This document shows positions 14,798 to 22,147 of a DNA stretch of 24,427 nucleotides, in pieces. Made by a program: the position numbers and the translations under genes. This stretch comes from a virus. The DNA lies in IMG/VR virus record IMGVR_UViG_3300044636_000280, positions 1 to 24,427 of that record; one strand, written 5' to 3'. The first letter of the stretch is position 1. Each line of letters starts with the position of its first letter. Below the pieces are notes generated by a model. The model did not search any database. It was not told where the DNA came from and was given only the letters and a program-made list of their open reading frames with translations.

Positions 14798-17388
14798 TCG
14801 CTCACGAGCACCGGATTCTCTGGCTCCCCGGCGAAGAGCGCTCGTGGGATGACGATGGCGGCGGTCGTTCACCGGCCGGCGTGCGAATCACGCCAGAGAA
14901 TGCGACCTCGGTCGCGGCGGTGTTTTCGTGCCTGCGGATTTTGGCAGAGACGGTGGCGGGCCTGCCGCTCCACCTGCTCGAGCGGACGCCCGGCGGCGGC
15001 AAGCGACTCGCCCGCGAGCTGCCGCTGTACCGAAAGCTGCACTCCCAGCCAAACGCATGGCAGACGAGCTTTGAGTGGCGTGAGCAGATGGTGATGCACG
15101 TCGGCCTGTGGGGCGACGCCGAGAGCGAGCTTGTTCCAGGTCAGTCAGGGGCGATCGACCAGATCGTGCCGCTGCACCCGAGCCGAATGAAGACCGAGAC
15201 GCTGGAGAACGGCCGGCTGCGGTACACGTACCGCGAGGCGAAGGGCAAGCAGACGATTTACACCGACGAGCAGATCCTGCACGTCCGCGGCCCAAGCGAC
15301 GACGGCGTGCATGGCATCTCGGTGGTGGAGGAGTGCCGCGACGCGATTGCCCTGGCTCGTGCGTGCGAAATCCACGGGGCGAGGTTCTTTGGTGCCGGTG
15401 CCCGGCCGGGATTCATCCTGTCGACCGACAACCAACTCAACGCCGACGCTCGCCGCGAGCTTGCAGAGAACTGGAACCGCAAGCACCGCGGCTCGTACAA
15501 CGCTCACGAGACGGCCGTCCTCACGGGCGGGCTGAAGCCCTACGAGGTGCCATACGCCAGCAACACCGACTCGCAGTATCTGGAGCTGCGGGAGTACCAG
15601 CTGCGCGAGATCGCCAGGCTGTTCCGCATCCCTGGCTATCTGCTGGGGATTGAGCCGGGTACGCCGCAGGCCGAGATTCAATTCGTCACGCACACGATCA
15701 TGCCGTGGCTGCGACGTCTCGAGTCGGCATTCATGCGTGACCTCATCGTCGACGACGAGCGGTATCTGGTCGAGTTCGACGTGCGGGGGCTCTTGCGTGG
15801 CGATGCCGCCAGCCGGTCGGCGTACTACCGTGCGATGTGGGACATCGGCGTCGTTTCGACCAACGACATCAGGGCGAGCGAGAATCTTGACCCGGTCGAT
15901 GGCGGCGACGAGCGGTATCGGCCGCTGAACATGGGCACGCTTGGGGCACCGCCGTCTGTTGGCGACGTGCTCGCCCAGCAGCAGCCCGGCAGCGGCATCG
16001 ACGGGCAAGCGGTCGAGGGCGGCATCGCTGCGGCAGAGCAAGGCCAGCCAGCCGAGTCTGCGTCTCCGCAGGTGGCCGACGTGTCGCTCAACGGGGCACA
16101 GATCACGGGACTGATTGCCATCCTGACGCAGATTCCGGCGGGGCTGCTGACAAAGGAAGGGGCGGCGGCACTGATCGCCGCGTCGTTCCCGAGCATTACC
16201 GCCGCACAGGTTGCGTCGATTCTCGCGGGAGTGCGCGAGGCAGCACCGCCGGCAGAACCGGCACCGGCTCCCGTTTTGCAGCCCGAGCAAGCCTCCGAAG
16301 CCCGCGCTGAGCCTGGCACCGTGTCGGAAGGCGACTTCGTCTCGTGGGATTCGTCGGGCGGTCGCGCTCGCGGGCGGATCGACCACGTCATGGACTACGG
16401 CACGCTCGACATTCCAGGCACAGACTTCAAGATCGAGGCGAGCGAGGAAGACCCTGCCGCCCTCATCACGGTCTACGAAGAGGTGACCGGCGGGTGGCGG
16501 GCGACCGAGACGCAAGTCGGTCACAAGGTGGCGACGCTCACGAAGATCGACCCGCTGCCCGAGCCGCCGCCGGTCGAGGAGAGCGCCTACGGCAAGCCCA
16601 AGCGTAAGGGGCGTCGAGATTGCGGAACTGGTGCCGGCGGTTTCAAGCCTGGCAATAAGTGTGCTGGAGAAGGAAGCGGAAGCGACGGAGGCGGTAGTGG
16701 AGATGGTGGCGGTCAGGTTGACGCAGGAACGTTTTCGTCCCAACCAAACTTTGCGCCAGCAGATGATTACCCTGCCGCTGGCAAAGGCGGATTGGTTGGA
16801 GTCAGGCTTCACGAGATCGCCTCCGAAGGCGACTTGAGCTCTTACGAATCAATGAGCGTTAGCAGCGGAACCAACTACCTCAAGCGGCTAATGCCAGACG
16901 AAGCGGCCAGCGATCTTCGTCGCATCGTGAGCGATGATTCCTTCAGAATCAAGGAAAGCAAAACTGTTTACTTCGGCGTAGATTCGTCTTTTGACGCAAA
17001 GATCAGCGATAGCGATGAGTATCAGTTCACGATTGCAAGGCACTCTGGCATCACCCCAGAAAGGGCGTTGAACTACGCGGTGAAGGCTGACCGCACTGGC
17101 AGCGGTGCGGTGTATGAAATGGAGCTCCCGGCTGGATCAAGAACCGTCTACGCCGACGTATTCAGCCAGCCTGAGGTTGTGTCGATGCCGCTTTCTCGAA
17201 TCAAGATCGTAGAAAAGGGAGAAAGAGAAATCGACGGCGTTCGCGTTCCTTATCGCAAGGTCAAGCTGATTGATGACGGAACTGATGGCTTGTCCTCGTA
17301 CTTCGATGCTGTGGATAGAGTTGACGAAAAAATATCAAGCAAGCAGAGGGTGCGAGCCGTAAGGAAGAAGGCCGATGGCGAAGTATGA
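14794..17388 (+). CDS. HK97-family portal protein with TUDOR-like and ADP-ribosyltransferase-like extensions
   Basis: Encodes 864 residues, about twice the usual 400-450. Start: ATG at 14794, overlapping the terminase stop (ATGA); an upstream in-frame GTG at 14725 would lie inside the terminase gene. Residues about 30-380 are a standard HK97 portal: VAAVFSCLRILAETVAGLPL, ARFFGAGARPGFIL and FRIPGYLLGI. About 428-480 is a portal-tail helical segment (VSLNGAQITGLI). About 508-585 (VSEGDFVSWDSSGGRARGRI, DPAALITVYEEVTGGWRATE, VGHKVATLTKI) matches hypervirulence-associated TUDOR-like domains. Then comes a Gly/Cys-rich linker (CGTGAGGFKPGNKC, 610-623). About 670-830 resembles an ADP-ribosyltransferase fold, ending in AVYEMELPAGSRT and a QPE motif (792-794, in the Q/ExE position). 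The usual Arg of that fold appears replaced: VYFGV. From about 16660 onward, A/T-ending codons increase. Confidence 0.85.
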   Translation: MIAHEHRILWLPGEERSWDDDGGGRSPAGVRITPENATSVAAVFSCLRILAETVAGLPLHLLERTPGGGKRLARELPLYRKLHSQPNAWQTSFEWREQMVMHVGLWGDAESELVPGQSGAIDQIVPLHPSRMKTETLENGRLRYTYREAKGKQTIYTDEQILHVRGPSDDGVHGISVVEECRDAIALARACEIHGARFFGAGARPGFILSTDNQLNADARRELAENWNRKHRGSYNAHETAVLTGGLKPYEVPYASNTDSQYLELREYQLREIARLFRIPGYLLGIEPGTPQAEIQFVTHTIMPWLRRLESAFMRDLIVDDERYLVEFDVRGLLRGDAASRSAYYRAMWDIGVVSTNDIRASENLDPVDGGDERYRPLNMGTLGAPPSVGDVLAQQQPGSGIDGQAVEGGIAAAEQGQPAESASPQVADVSLNGAQITGLIAILTQIPAGLLTKEGAAALIAASFPSITAAQVASILAGVREAAPPAEPAPAPVLQPEQASEARAEPGTVSEGDFVSWDSSGGRARGRIDHVMDYGTLDIPGTDFKIEASEEDPAALITVYEEVTGGWRATETQVGHKVATLTKIDPLPEPPPVEESAYGKPKRKGRRDCGTGAGGFKPGNKCAGEGSGSDGGGSGDGGGQVDAGTFSSQPNFAPADDYPAAGKGGLVGVRLHEIASEGDLSSYESMSVSSGTNYLKRLMPDEAASDLRRIVSDDSFRIKESKTVYFGVDSSFDAKISDSDEYQFTIARHSGITPERALNYAVKADRTGSGAVYEMELPAGSRTVYADVFSQPEVVSMPLSRIKIVEKGEREIDGVRVPYRKVKLIDDGTDGLSSYFDAVDRVDEKISSKQRVRAVRKKADGEV

Positions 17389-18376
17389 CCACATCGACTT
17401 CACGCCCCCGGCGGGTGTGCGGAGTGAGGCACAGAAGGGGCTTGATTGGCGAAGCGAGTACGGCCGAGGCGGCACGGCAGTCGGCGTGGCTCGCGGACGC
17501 GACCTGAGCAACGGCACGACGATCAGCCCCGAGACAGCACGCCGGATGAAGGCGTATTTCGACCGGCACGAGATCGACAAGCAAGGCGAAGGCTGGAGCC
17601 CCGGCGAGCCGGGCTTCCCAAGCAACGGGCGAATCGCGTGGGCATTGTGGGGCTCCGACCCAGGGTGGGCGTGGAGTCGCAAACTAGTTGAGCAAATGAA
17701 CGCCGCAGACGAGGAGAACCGAAGCATGATCGAGCGACGCAGTCTGTACGAGGAAGAGTCCGCCGACCTGCCGCTGCTCCGAGTGGAGTCACGCTCCGAG
17801 GACGGTGCCGCGGATTCGCGGTGGATCGTCGGGTACGCCGCGAAGTTCGGCGTGAACTCGCTTGACCTCGGTGACTTCGTAGAGCGGATTGACCCGCAGG
17901 CGTTTGGCATCGTTGCCGAGCGGCGTGGACGCAAGAGGCCGCTGGAGACGCGAGCCCTGTGGAACCACGACGCCAACTTCCCGCTCGCTCGGTATCCCGG
18001 CACGCTGCGGATGAACGTGGACGACATCGGGCTGCGGTACGAGTTCCCCGTGCCAGACACGACCTACGGCCGCGACCTCGCTGCGAACATCGACGCGGGC
18101 ATCGTCCGTGGCTCGTCGTTCTCGTTTCAGATCGCGCCGGGCGGCGAAGCATGGAGCGTCGAGGACGGTCGCAGCATCCGCACCGTGACGAGGATCGACT
18201 CGCTGATCGACGTGGGGCCGGTCACGTTCCCGGCCTATCCCGACGCCGACGTGAGCGTAGCCCAGCGATCCTTCAACGCCTTCCGCAGCCAGCGTGACGC
18301 CGACTCGTCCCGGCTCCTGGCGGTACAGGCACGGGCCGCAGACCTCCGCGAGTACCTCCGCAGGCATGGCCGCTAG
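17375..18376 (+). CDS. HK97 prohead protease with extra N-terminal domain
   Basis: Encodes 333 residues and starts 14 bases inside the portal gene. The C-terminal part (about 135-300) is the HK97/S78 prohead protease: IVGYAAKFGVNSLDLGDFVE, WNHDANFPLARY with the catalytic His (H198), PDTTYGRDLAANIDAG, and VRGSSFSFQ with the nucleophile (probably S248), then SLIDVGPVTFPAYPDADV. It cleaves scaffold and delta-domain peptides during capsid maturation. The first about 110 residues form a separate domain: DFTPPAGVRSEAQKGLDWR, then MKAYFDRHEIDKQGEGWSPG, then GRIAWALWGSDPGWAWS. This resembles a domain of unknown function seen at the N-terminus of some phage head proteins. Its role is unknown. Confidence 0.85.
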   Translation: MAKYDHIDFTPPAGVRSEAQKGLDWRSEYGRGGTAVGVARGRDLSNGTTISPETARRMKAYFDRHEIDKQGEGWSPGEPGFPSNGRIAWALWGSDPGWAWSRKLVEQMNAADEENRSMIERRSLYEEESADLPLLRVESRSEDGAADSRWIVGYAAKFGVNSLDLGDFVERIDPQAFGIVAERRGRKRPLETRALWNHDANFPLARYPGTLRMNVDDIGLRYEFPVPDTTYGRDLAANIDAGIVRGSSFSFQIAPGGEAWSVEDGRSIRTVTRIDSLIDVGPVTFPAYPDADVSVAQRSFNAFRSQRDADSSRLLAVQARAADLREYLRRHGR

Positions 18377-18536
18377 AACGAACGACCCATGCAGTTGCCG
18401 CCGCGGCAGGCTGGAAATCGCCAGTAGCCAGCGGCACGGCGACTATCAGGTGCGGTACCTGCGGTGCCGCGCCTGCGGCTGCACGGACAAGCACGTGCTC
18501 CATGCGGTCGAGGTCCGCCGGCTGAAGGTCGGCTGA
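18366..18536 (+). CDS. Small zinc-ribbon protein
   Basis: Encodes 56 residues from an ATG overlapping the end of the protease gene. The pairs CSC (9-11) and CRACGC (36-41), with YQVRYLRC between them, give a treble-clef or zinc-ribbon layout related to Ogr/Delta-like and other small phage zinc fingers. A regulatory or DNA-binding role is possible. Its position between protease and capsid genes is unusual. Length and compactness argue for a real gene; a shadow origin is less likely because the Cys spacing is ordered. Confidence 0.5.
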   Translation: MAARTNDPCSCRRGRLEIASSQRHGDYQVRYLRCRACGCTDKHVLHAVEVRRLKVG

Positions 18537-18642
18537 TTCGTTTACTGTCGACGCCCTTTCACTGCAAGGGTCGCGGGGTCTCTCCGTAGTTTTGAGTGTG
18601 CGGGCGGCAAGCGTCGCCCATCCCGTACACAGGAGTCTTCGC
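18537..18642 (+). promoter_or_regulatory. Leader region and ribosome-binding site of the major capsid gene
   Basis: This 106-base gap precedes the capsid gene. AGGAG at 18631-18635 is a clear Shine-Dalgarno site 7 bases before the ATG at 18643, which fixes the start against an in-frame GTG at 18592. A small hairpin, GGGCG (18602-18606) with CGCCC (18615-18619), lies 11 bases before the Shine-Dalgarno site and could protect the message. I see no convincing -35/-10 pair. Confidence 0.55.
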
Positions 18643-20001
18643 ATGGACAAGCTCAAGAAGCTGCTCGACGAACTCGCCGCGGTGGTTGCCGAGATGGAAG
18701 CGACTTCGGAAATGCCCTCCGAAGGTGACGCTCCCGCGATGAGTGCCGAGCAGGAGGCGTCCCTCCGCTCGCTCGAGACCCGTGCCGCTGGCCTCCGAGA
18801 GCAGATCGAGCTGCTGCAGCGGATCGAGGCGAAGCAGGTCGAACTGCGTGCCGTTCTGGAGCGTGCCGCTCCCGCCAAGACGGTCGAGAAGACCGAAGCC
18901 CCCGAGACCAAGGAGTCCGTCGTGGAAAACCGCAACTACGCTGTCCCCCGTGCGACCGGCAAGCTCAAGGGCTTCGTCGGCCCCAACGCCGAAGAGCGTG
19001 CCTACCGTGCCGGAATGCACCTCAAGGGCTTTGTGCTCGGTGACGAGGAGGCTCGTCGGTGGTGCCGCGATCACGGCGTCGAGAGCCGTGCCCAGGCCGG
19101 CGGCATCAACTCGCTTGGCGGCGTGCTCGTGAGCGAGGAGCTGTCGAGCGAGATCATCCGGCTCGTCGAGGAGTTCGGCGTGGTGCCGTCGGAGTTCCGC
19201 CGCGTCTCGATGAACACGGACAGCATTCTGGTCGCCCGTCGCACCGGCGGTCTGTCGGCTCGGCCGATCGGCGAGAACGCTGCTCCGACGACCAGCGACG
19301 TGACGTTCGACAACGTCAACCTCGTGGCGAAGCTGTGGGGCATCGACAACCGCGTGCCCAACAGCCTGCTCGAGGACTCGGTGGTGGACCTGGCCGACGC
19401 CATGGCCGTCGAGGTGGCGCAGTCGTTCGCGGAAGCGTTCGACAACGCGGGCCTCATCGGCGACGGCGGCAGCACCTACCACGGGACGACGGGCGTGGCG
19501 ACTGCTATCAACGATGGCACGCACACCGCGGGCGTGGTGACGGCGACCAGCCGCACGACGTTCGACGCCCTGACGCTGACGGACTTCACCAACCTCGTGG
19601 CTCGGCTTCCGCTGTTCGCTCGGCGGTCGGCGAAGTTCTACATCAGCCCGGCCGGGTACGGCTCGTCGATGCTGCGGCTCATGGTTGCCAACGCGGGCAA
19701 CAACGCCTCGGACATTGCTGGCGGTGCGAACCTCCAGTTCCTCGGCTTCCCGGTGGTGCTCTGCCACCCGCTTCAGTCGGCTCTCACCGGCACGACCGGC
19801 ACGGTGGCCTGCCTCTTCGGCGACATGAGCCAGGCAGCGACCTACGGCGAGCGGCGTGCGGTCACGATCAAGACCGACGGCAGCCGCTTCATCGAGTACG
19901 ACCAGACGCTGACCTTCGCGACCGCTCGCGTGGCGATCGTCGCCCACGACCTCGGCTCCACCACCAAGGCCGGCCCGGTGGTCGCCCTCAAGTTCGGCTG
20001 A
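18643..20001 (+). CDS. Major capsid protein, HK97 fold
   Basis: Encodes 452 residues. The N-terminal about 75 residues are a coiled coil (MDKLKKLLDELAAVVAEMEA and a later GLREQIELLQRIEAKQ) that serves as the delta/scaffold domain removed by the upstream protease. The mature part begins around 100-110. Landmarks are LGGVLVSEELSSEIIRLVEE, RRVSMNTDSILVARRTGG, LWGIDNRVPNSLLEDSVVDL, SFAEAFDNAGLIGDG with a TYHGTTGV loop, the A-domain FYISPAGYGSSML, and FLGFPVVLCHPLQS near the end. All are standard HK97 capsid features. The strong Shine-Dalgarno site fits high expression. Confidence 0.92.
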   Translation: MDKLKKLLDELAAVVAEMEATSEMPSEGDAPAMSAEQEASLRSLETRAAGLREQIELLQRIEAKQVELRAVLERAAPAKTVEKTEAPETKESVVENRNYAVPRATGKLKGFVGPNAEERAYRAGMHLKGFVLGDEEARRWCRDHGVESRAQAGGINSLGGVLVSEELSSEIIRLVEEFGVVPSEFRRVSMNTDSILVARRTGGLSARPIGENAAPTTSDVTFDNVNLVAKLWGIDNRVPNSLLEDSVVDLADAMAVEVAQSFAEAFDNAGLIGDGGSTYHGTTGVATAINDGTHTAGVVTATSRTTFDALTLTDFTNLVARLPLFARRSAKFYISPAGYGSSMLRLMVANAGNNASDIAGGANLQFLGFPVVLCHPLQSALTGTTGTVACLFGDMSQAATYGERRAVTIKTDGSRFIEYDQTLTFATARVAIVAHDLGSTTKAGPVVALKFG

Positions 20002-20031
20002 GAACACCCCCTTCCTAGGAGACTCTGATCC

Positions 20032-20472
20032 ATGAACCACGTTGCTGCTACGAAGTCCGCTGCGGCCGGCAAGGGTGCGGTCTACACGTCCTCGCAGACC
20101 GCGACCCTGACGCTCGACACGCTGGGTTATGCCTATGCGTCCATTGACGTGATCGCCGGCCCTGCGGCTTCGACGTCGAGCGTGTTCCAGACCCTGACGC
20201 TCACCGAGTCGGATGCCAGCACCGGCACCTACTCCACCGTGTCGGGATTTTCTGGCGACCTCAAGCCGGCGGCCTACGCCGGCCAGACCGCGACGGACGC
20301 GATGACCGTCTCGCGGCTGGACGTGGATCTCCGCGGCAAGAAGCGATATCTCCGGGTGGTGGCGAGCCCCAACACCGACACGGTGATCGTGGTCTCGGCT
20401 CGGCTCGGCCGCGGCGAGGCTGGCCCGGTCGACGCGACCGGCAAGGGCGTGAAGGTCTCGGTCGAGTCCTGA
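20032..20472 (+). CDS. Probable capsid decoration or head-associated protein
   Basis: Encodes 146 residues, beginning 30 bases after the capsid stop with AGGAG at 20017-20021 as ribosome-binding site. The protein is mainly beta (YTSSQTATLTLDTLGYAYAS, VFQTLTLTESDAS, KRYLRVVASPNTDTVIVVS) with an Ala-rich N-terminus and no Cys. In HK97-like clusters a gene directly after the capsid gene, before a terminator, usually encodes a decoration or cement protein. The fold and position support this; no specific family is recognised. It ends just before a strong intrinsic terminator. Confidence 0.55.
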   Translation: MNHVAATKSAAAGKGAVYTSSQTATLTLDTLGYAYASIDVIAGPAASTSSVFQTLTLTESDASTGTYSTVSGFSGDLKPAAYAGQTATDAMTVSRLDVDLRGKKRYLRVVASPNTDTVIVVSARLGRGEAGPVDATGKGVKVSVES

Positions 20473-20496
20473 TCGCTTGACACTATCGTCATTCTG

Positions 20497-20538
20497 GACG
20501 GCTGGCAGGGAGCAATCCCCGCCAGCCGTCTCCTTTTT
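20497..20538 (+). terminator. Rho-independent terminator after the capsid genes
   Basis: GACGGCTGGC at 20497-20506 pairs perfectly with GCCAGCCGTC at 20521-20530, extended inside by GGG/CCC, and is followed by TCC and five T (20534-20538). This is the clearest terminator in the window and would uncouple capsid and decoration messages from the downstream connector genes. Confidence 0.85.
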
Positions 20539-20552
20539 CACGAGGTACCAGA

Positions 20553-20711
20553 ATGATCGTCAAGATCGGGAACACGGAGGCAGACATCCGCGTCGAGGCG
20601 GTGCTGTCGATGCCGCGGTTGAGCTTTACCGCAAACCACTTCGCATGGGCTCAGGCGCTCATGCCTCTGGGGATTCGCCCGACTATGGGGACCGGCGCAT
20701 TCTGGGGTTGA
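20553..20711 (+). CDS. Glycosyltransferase-like gene, N-terminal piece (interrupted)
   Basis: A 52-codon frame from the ATG at 20553 to TGA at 20709-20711. The protein (VEAVLSMPRLSFTANHFAWA, LMPLGIRPTMGTGAFWG) is the start of a phage GT-A-like family in which 'PR-F', 'PLGI' and 'GAFW' lead into a helix and the 'LT-DYD' metal motif. That continuation is present from 20747 in another frame. The frame closes inside a 19-bp hairpin. The piece lacks the metal motif and cannot be active alone. It is either part of a broken gene or the first part of a bypassed one. Confidence 0.55.
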   Translation: MIVKIGNTEADIRVEAVLSMPRLSFTANHFAWAQALMPLGIRPTMGTGAFWG

Positions 20712-20745
20712 GCCCTCTGGCTAAATGCCAGGGGGCTCAACCCTA
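20703..20745 (+). repeat. Near-perfect hairpin interrupting a glycosyltransferase gene
   Basis: The arms 20703-20721 and 20727-20745 pair over 19 positions with only G-T wobbles (704/744 and 716/732) around the loop TAAAT. Stop codons lie at its two ends: TGA at 20709-20711 in the upstream frame and TAG at 20744-20746 in the downstream frame; TAA at 20722 closes the third. No T-tract follows, so it is not an ordinary terminator. Removing exactly 41 bases (20706-20746) joins TGG to GAC, restoring one frame and giving GAFWD followed by KCDQVNSRIFEQ. Confidence 0.85.
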
Positions 20746-20809
20746 GGACAAATGCGACCAAGTCAATTCTCGCATCTTCGAGCAGTTCATTGATAAATGC
20801 GAGTACATT

Positions 20810-21340
20810 TTGACGTTGGATTACGATACCTTCATGACCCGCGCCGACGTCGAGCACCTCTTCACGATGGCGCTCACGTTCCAGTGCGACGCACTGACCG
20901 GCTTGCAGACCAAGCGTGAGGACGGCCGTCCGATGCTCACGCTCAAGGGCACGCTCGACAATCCTCCCGAGAGCGGCAGCACGACGGTGCCTGCCAGCTG
21001 GTTCGGCGAGCCCGTGCAGGAGGTGGACAGCGCACACTTCGGTTGCACCGTGATTTCGACGGCGGCGCTGAAGCGATGCAAGAAACCGTGGTTCTGGTCA
21101 AAGCCAGCACCGGACGGCACCTGGAATGACGGCAGATTAGACCCGGACATTTACTGGTGGAAAAACTGGCGTGACAGCGGGAACCGCGTGTTCGTCACGC
21201 CGCGAGTGATTCTCGGCCACGGCGAGTACGTCGTGACGTGGCCCGGCAAGGATCTCAGCTCGCCTGTCTTCCAGTGGACGACGGAGTTCACGAGCAAGCT
21301 GAAAGCCCCCGACACTGCATGGAGCGTGCCCCAATCGTGA
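20810..21340 (+). CDS. Glycosyltransferase-like gene, C-terminal piece
   Basis: The homologous frame opens at 20747 after the hairpin and runs to 21340; the first usable start is TTG at 20810 (176 residues). It contains the metal-binding DxD as LTLDYDTF, then LTFQCDALTGLQTKREDGRP, and the closing acceptor blocks FGCTVIST, DPDIYWWKNWRDSGNRVFVT and LGHGEYVVTWPG. These are the landmarks of a phage GT-A-like family whose N-terminal third is encoded at 20553-20711. An independent start at 20810 would lack the first nucleotide-binding strands, so the protein is probably functional only if joined to the upstream piece. All motifs downstream of the hairpin are intact, which argues for a recent insertion or a bypass mechanism. 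Confidence 0.65.
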   Translation: MTLDYDTFMTRADVEHLFTMALTFQCDALTGLQTKREDGRPMLTLKGTLDNPPESGSTTVPASWFGEPVQEVDSAHFGCTVISTAALKRCKKPWFWSKPAPDGTWNDGRLDPDIYWWKNWRDSGNRVFVTPRVILGHGEYVVTWPGKDLSSPVFQWTTEFTSKLKAPDTAWSVPQS

Positions 21341-21591
21341 AAATCAAATTCCAGAAGAACTACTCGACTTACCGGCCGGGCGACGTTGTCGATTGCGACG
21401 AGGCAGTGGCTCGTCGGCTCATCGCCGAGGGCACTGCCGTAGCAGATCGGCAGGCCGACCTGATCGAGACGGCGGCACTTGAGCCTGGCGGCGAGTCTGC
21501 GGACCTGACTCCGCGGCGGCGGGGGCGACCTCCCAAGGAGCGAAGCGTTGAACTACCGCAGCATCAGGACGGTCACGCAGCCGATAGTTGA
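21337..21591 (+). CDS. Small head-tail region protein with AT-hook-like motif
   Basis: About 84 residues from a GTG overlapping the upstream stop as GTGA; an ATG at 21319 would add six residues. The N-terminus (VKIKFQKNYSTYRPGDVVDC, DEAVARRLIAEGTAV) is the small beta fold common in this position of phage head clusters, where a 'Y-PGDVV-D--A-RLI--G-A' pattern occurs. Near the C-terminus, RRRGRPPKER contains the RGRP core of an AT-hook, suggesting contact with DNA. Its function is unknown; it may help join head and tail. The next gene begins inside its 3' end. Confidence 0.55.
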   Translation: MKIKFQKNYSTYRPGDVVDCDEAVARRLIAEGTAVADRQADLIETAALEPGGESADLTPRRRGRPPKERSVELPQHQDGHAADS

Positions 21592-22147
21592 GCCTGTCTC
21601 GCTGGCCGAGGCGAAGGGCCACTGCCGGGTCGACTCGACAACCGACGACGCCTACATCGCGTCGCTGGTGACGGCGGCACGTGAGTGGGTCGAAGCGTAC
21701 ATGGACGAGTCGCTCGTCCACCAGCAACTCACCATGAAGATGGACGGGTTTCCCGTCGAGATTGAGCTGCCGCGTCCACCGATGGCAACCGCCGGCACGA
21801 CGACTGCCGTCACGGTCACCTACACGCTCGACGAGACAGGCACGACGGCAACGCTGTCATCGACGCAGTACCGCGTGGACCGCGACAGCACGCCGGGCGT
21901 GATCCGCACGAACTACGGCGGGGCGTGGCCGGGTCACATCATGGACTACAACGCCGTCACTGTGACGTGGTGGGCAGGCCGCGGCTCGTCTGGAAACGAC
22001 GTGCCGCAGGGCGTCCGCAACGCAATCCTGATGCTCGTGGGGCACTGGTACGAGCGTCGGCTGGCGGCCGATGCCGGGGCGTTGAATGAGATCCCATTCG
22101 GTGCGAAGGCGCTGCTCGACGCTCAACGCTGGGGCTCGTACCGATGA
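21548..22147 (+). CDS. Head-tail connector (phiE125 gp8 / HK97 gp6-like)
   Basis: Encodes 199 residues from a TTG at 21548, overlapping the previous gene by 44 bases. VEPVSLAEAKGHCRVDSTTD and DAYIASLVTAAREWVEAYM form the opening helices of gp6-like connectors, and the C-terminus (VPQGVRNAILMLVGHWYERR followed by IPFGAKALLDAQRW) matches the closing helix pair of phiE125 gp8-type proteins. The middle is a beta insertion. A ring of this protein sits below the portal. The next gene starts as ATGA. Confidence 0.8.
   Translation: MNYRSIRTVTQPIVEPVSLAEAKGHCRVDSTTDDAYIASLVTAAREWVEAYMDESLVHQQLTMKMDGFPVEIELPRPPMATAGTTTAVTVTYTLDETGTTATLSSTQYRVDRDSTPGVIRTNYGGAWPGHIMDYNAVTVTWWAGRGSSGNDVPQGVRNAILMLVGHWYERRLAADAGALNEIPFGAKALLDAQRWGSYR

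Noticed and set aside
15145-16812. A 555-codon open frame on the minus strand
   Set aside because: It is antisense to the portal gene with no recognisable motif and composition typical of shadow frames.
18559-20541. A 660-codon open frame on the minus strand
   Set aside because: It lies opposite the major capsid and decoration genes, has a low-complexity Arg/Gly/His-rich composition and no domain; such frames are common opposite GC-rich coding DNA.
20703-20745. Hairpin read as an intrinsic terminator
   Set aside because: No T-tract follows the stem on either strand, and a proper terminator lies only about 170 bases upstream.
20700-20750. A simple ribosomal frameshift joining the two glycosyltransferase pieces
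   Set aside because: All three frames are closed within the hairpin: TGA at 20709 in the upstream frame, TAA at 20722 and TAG at 20744 in the other two. Only skipping about 38-41 bases joins the pieces.
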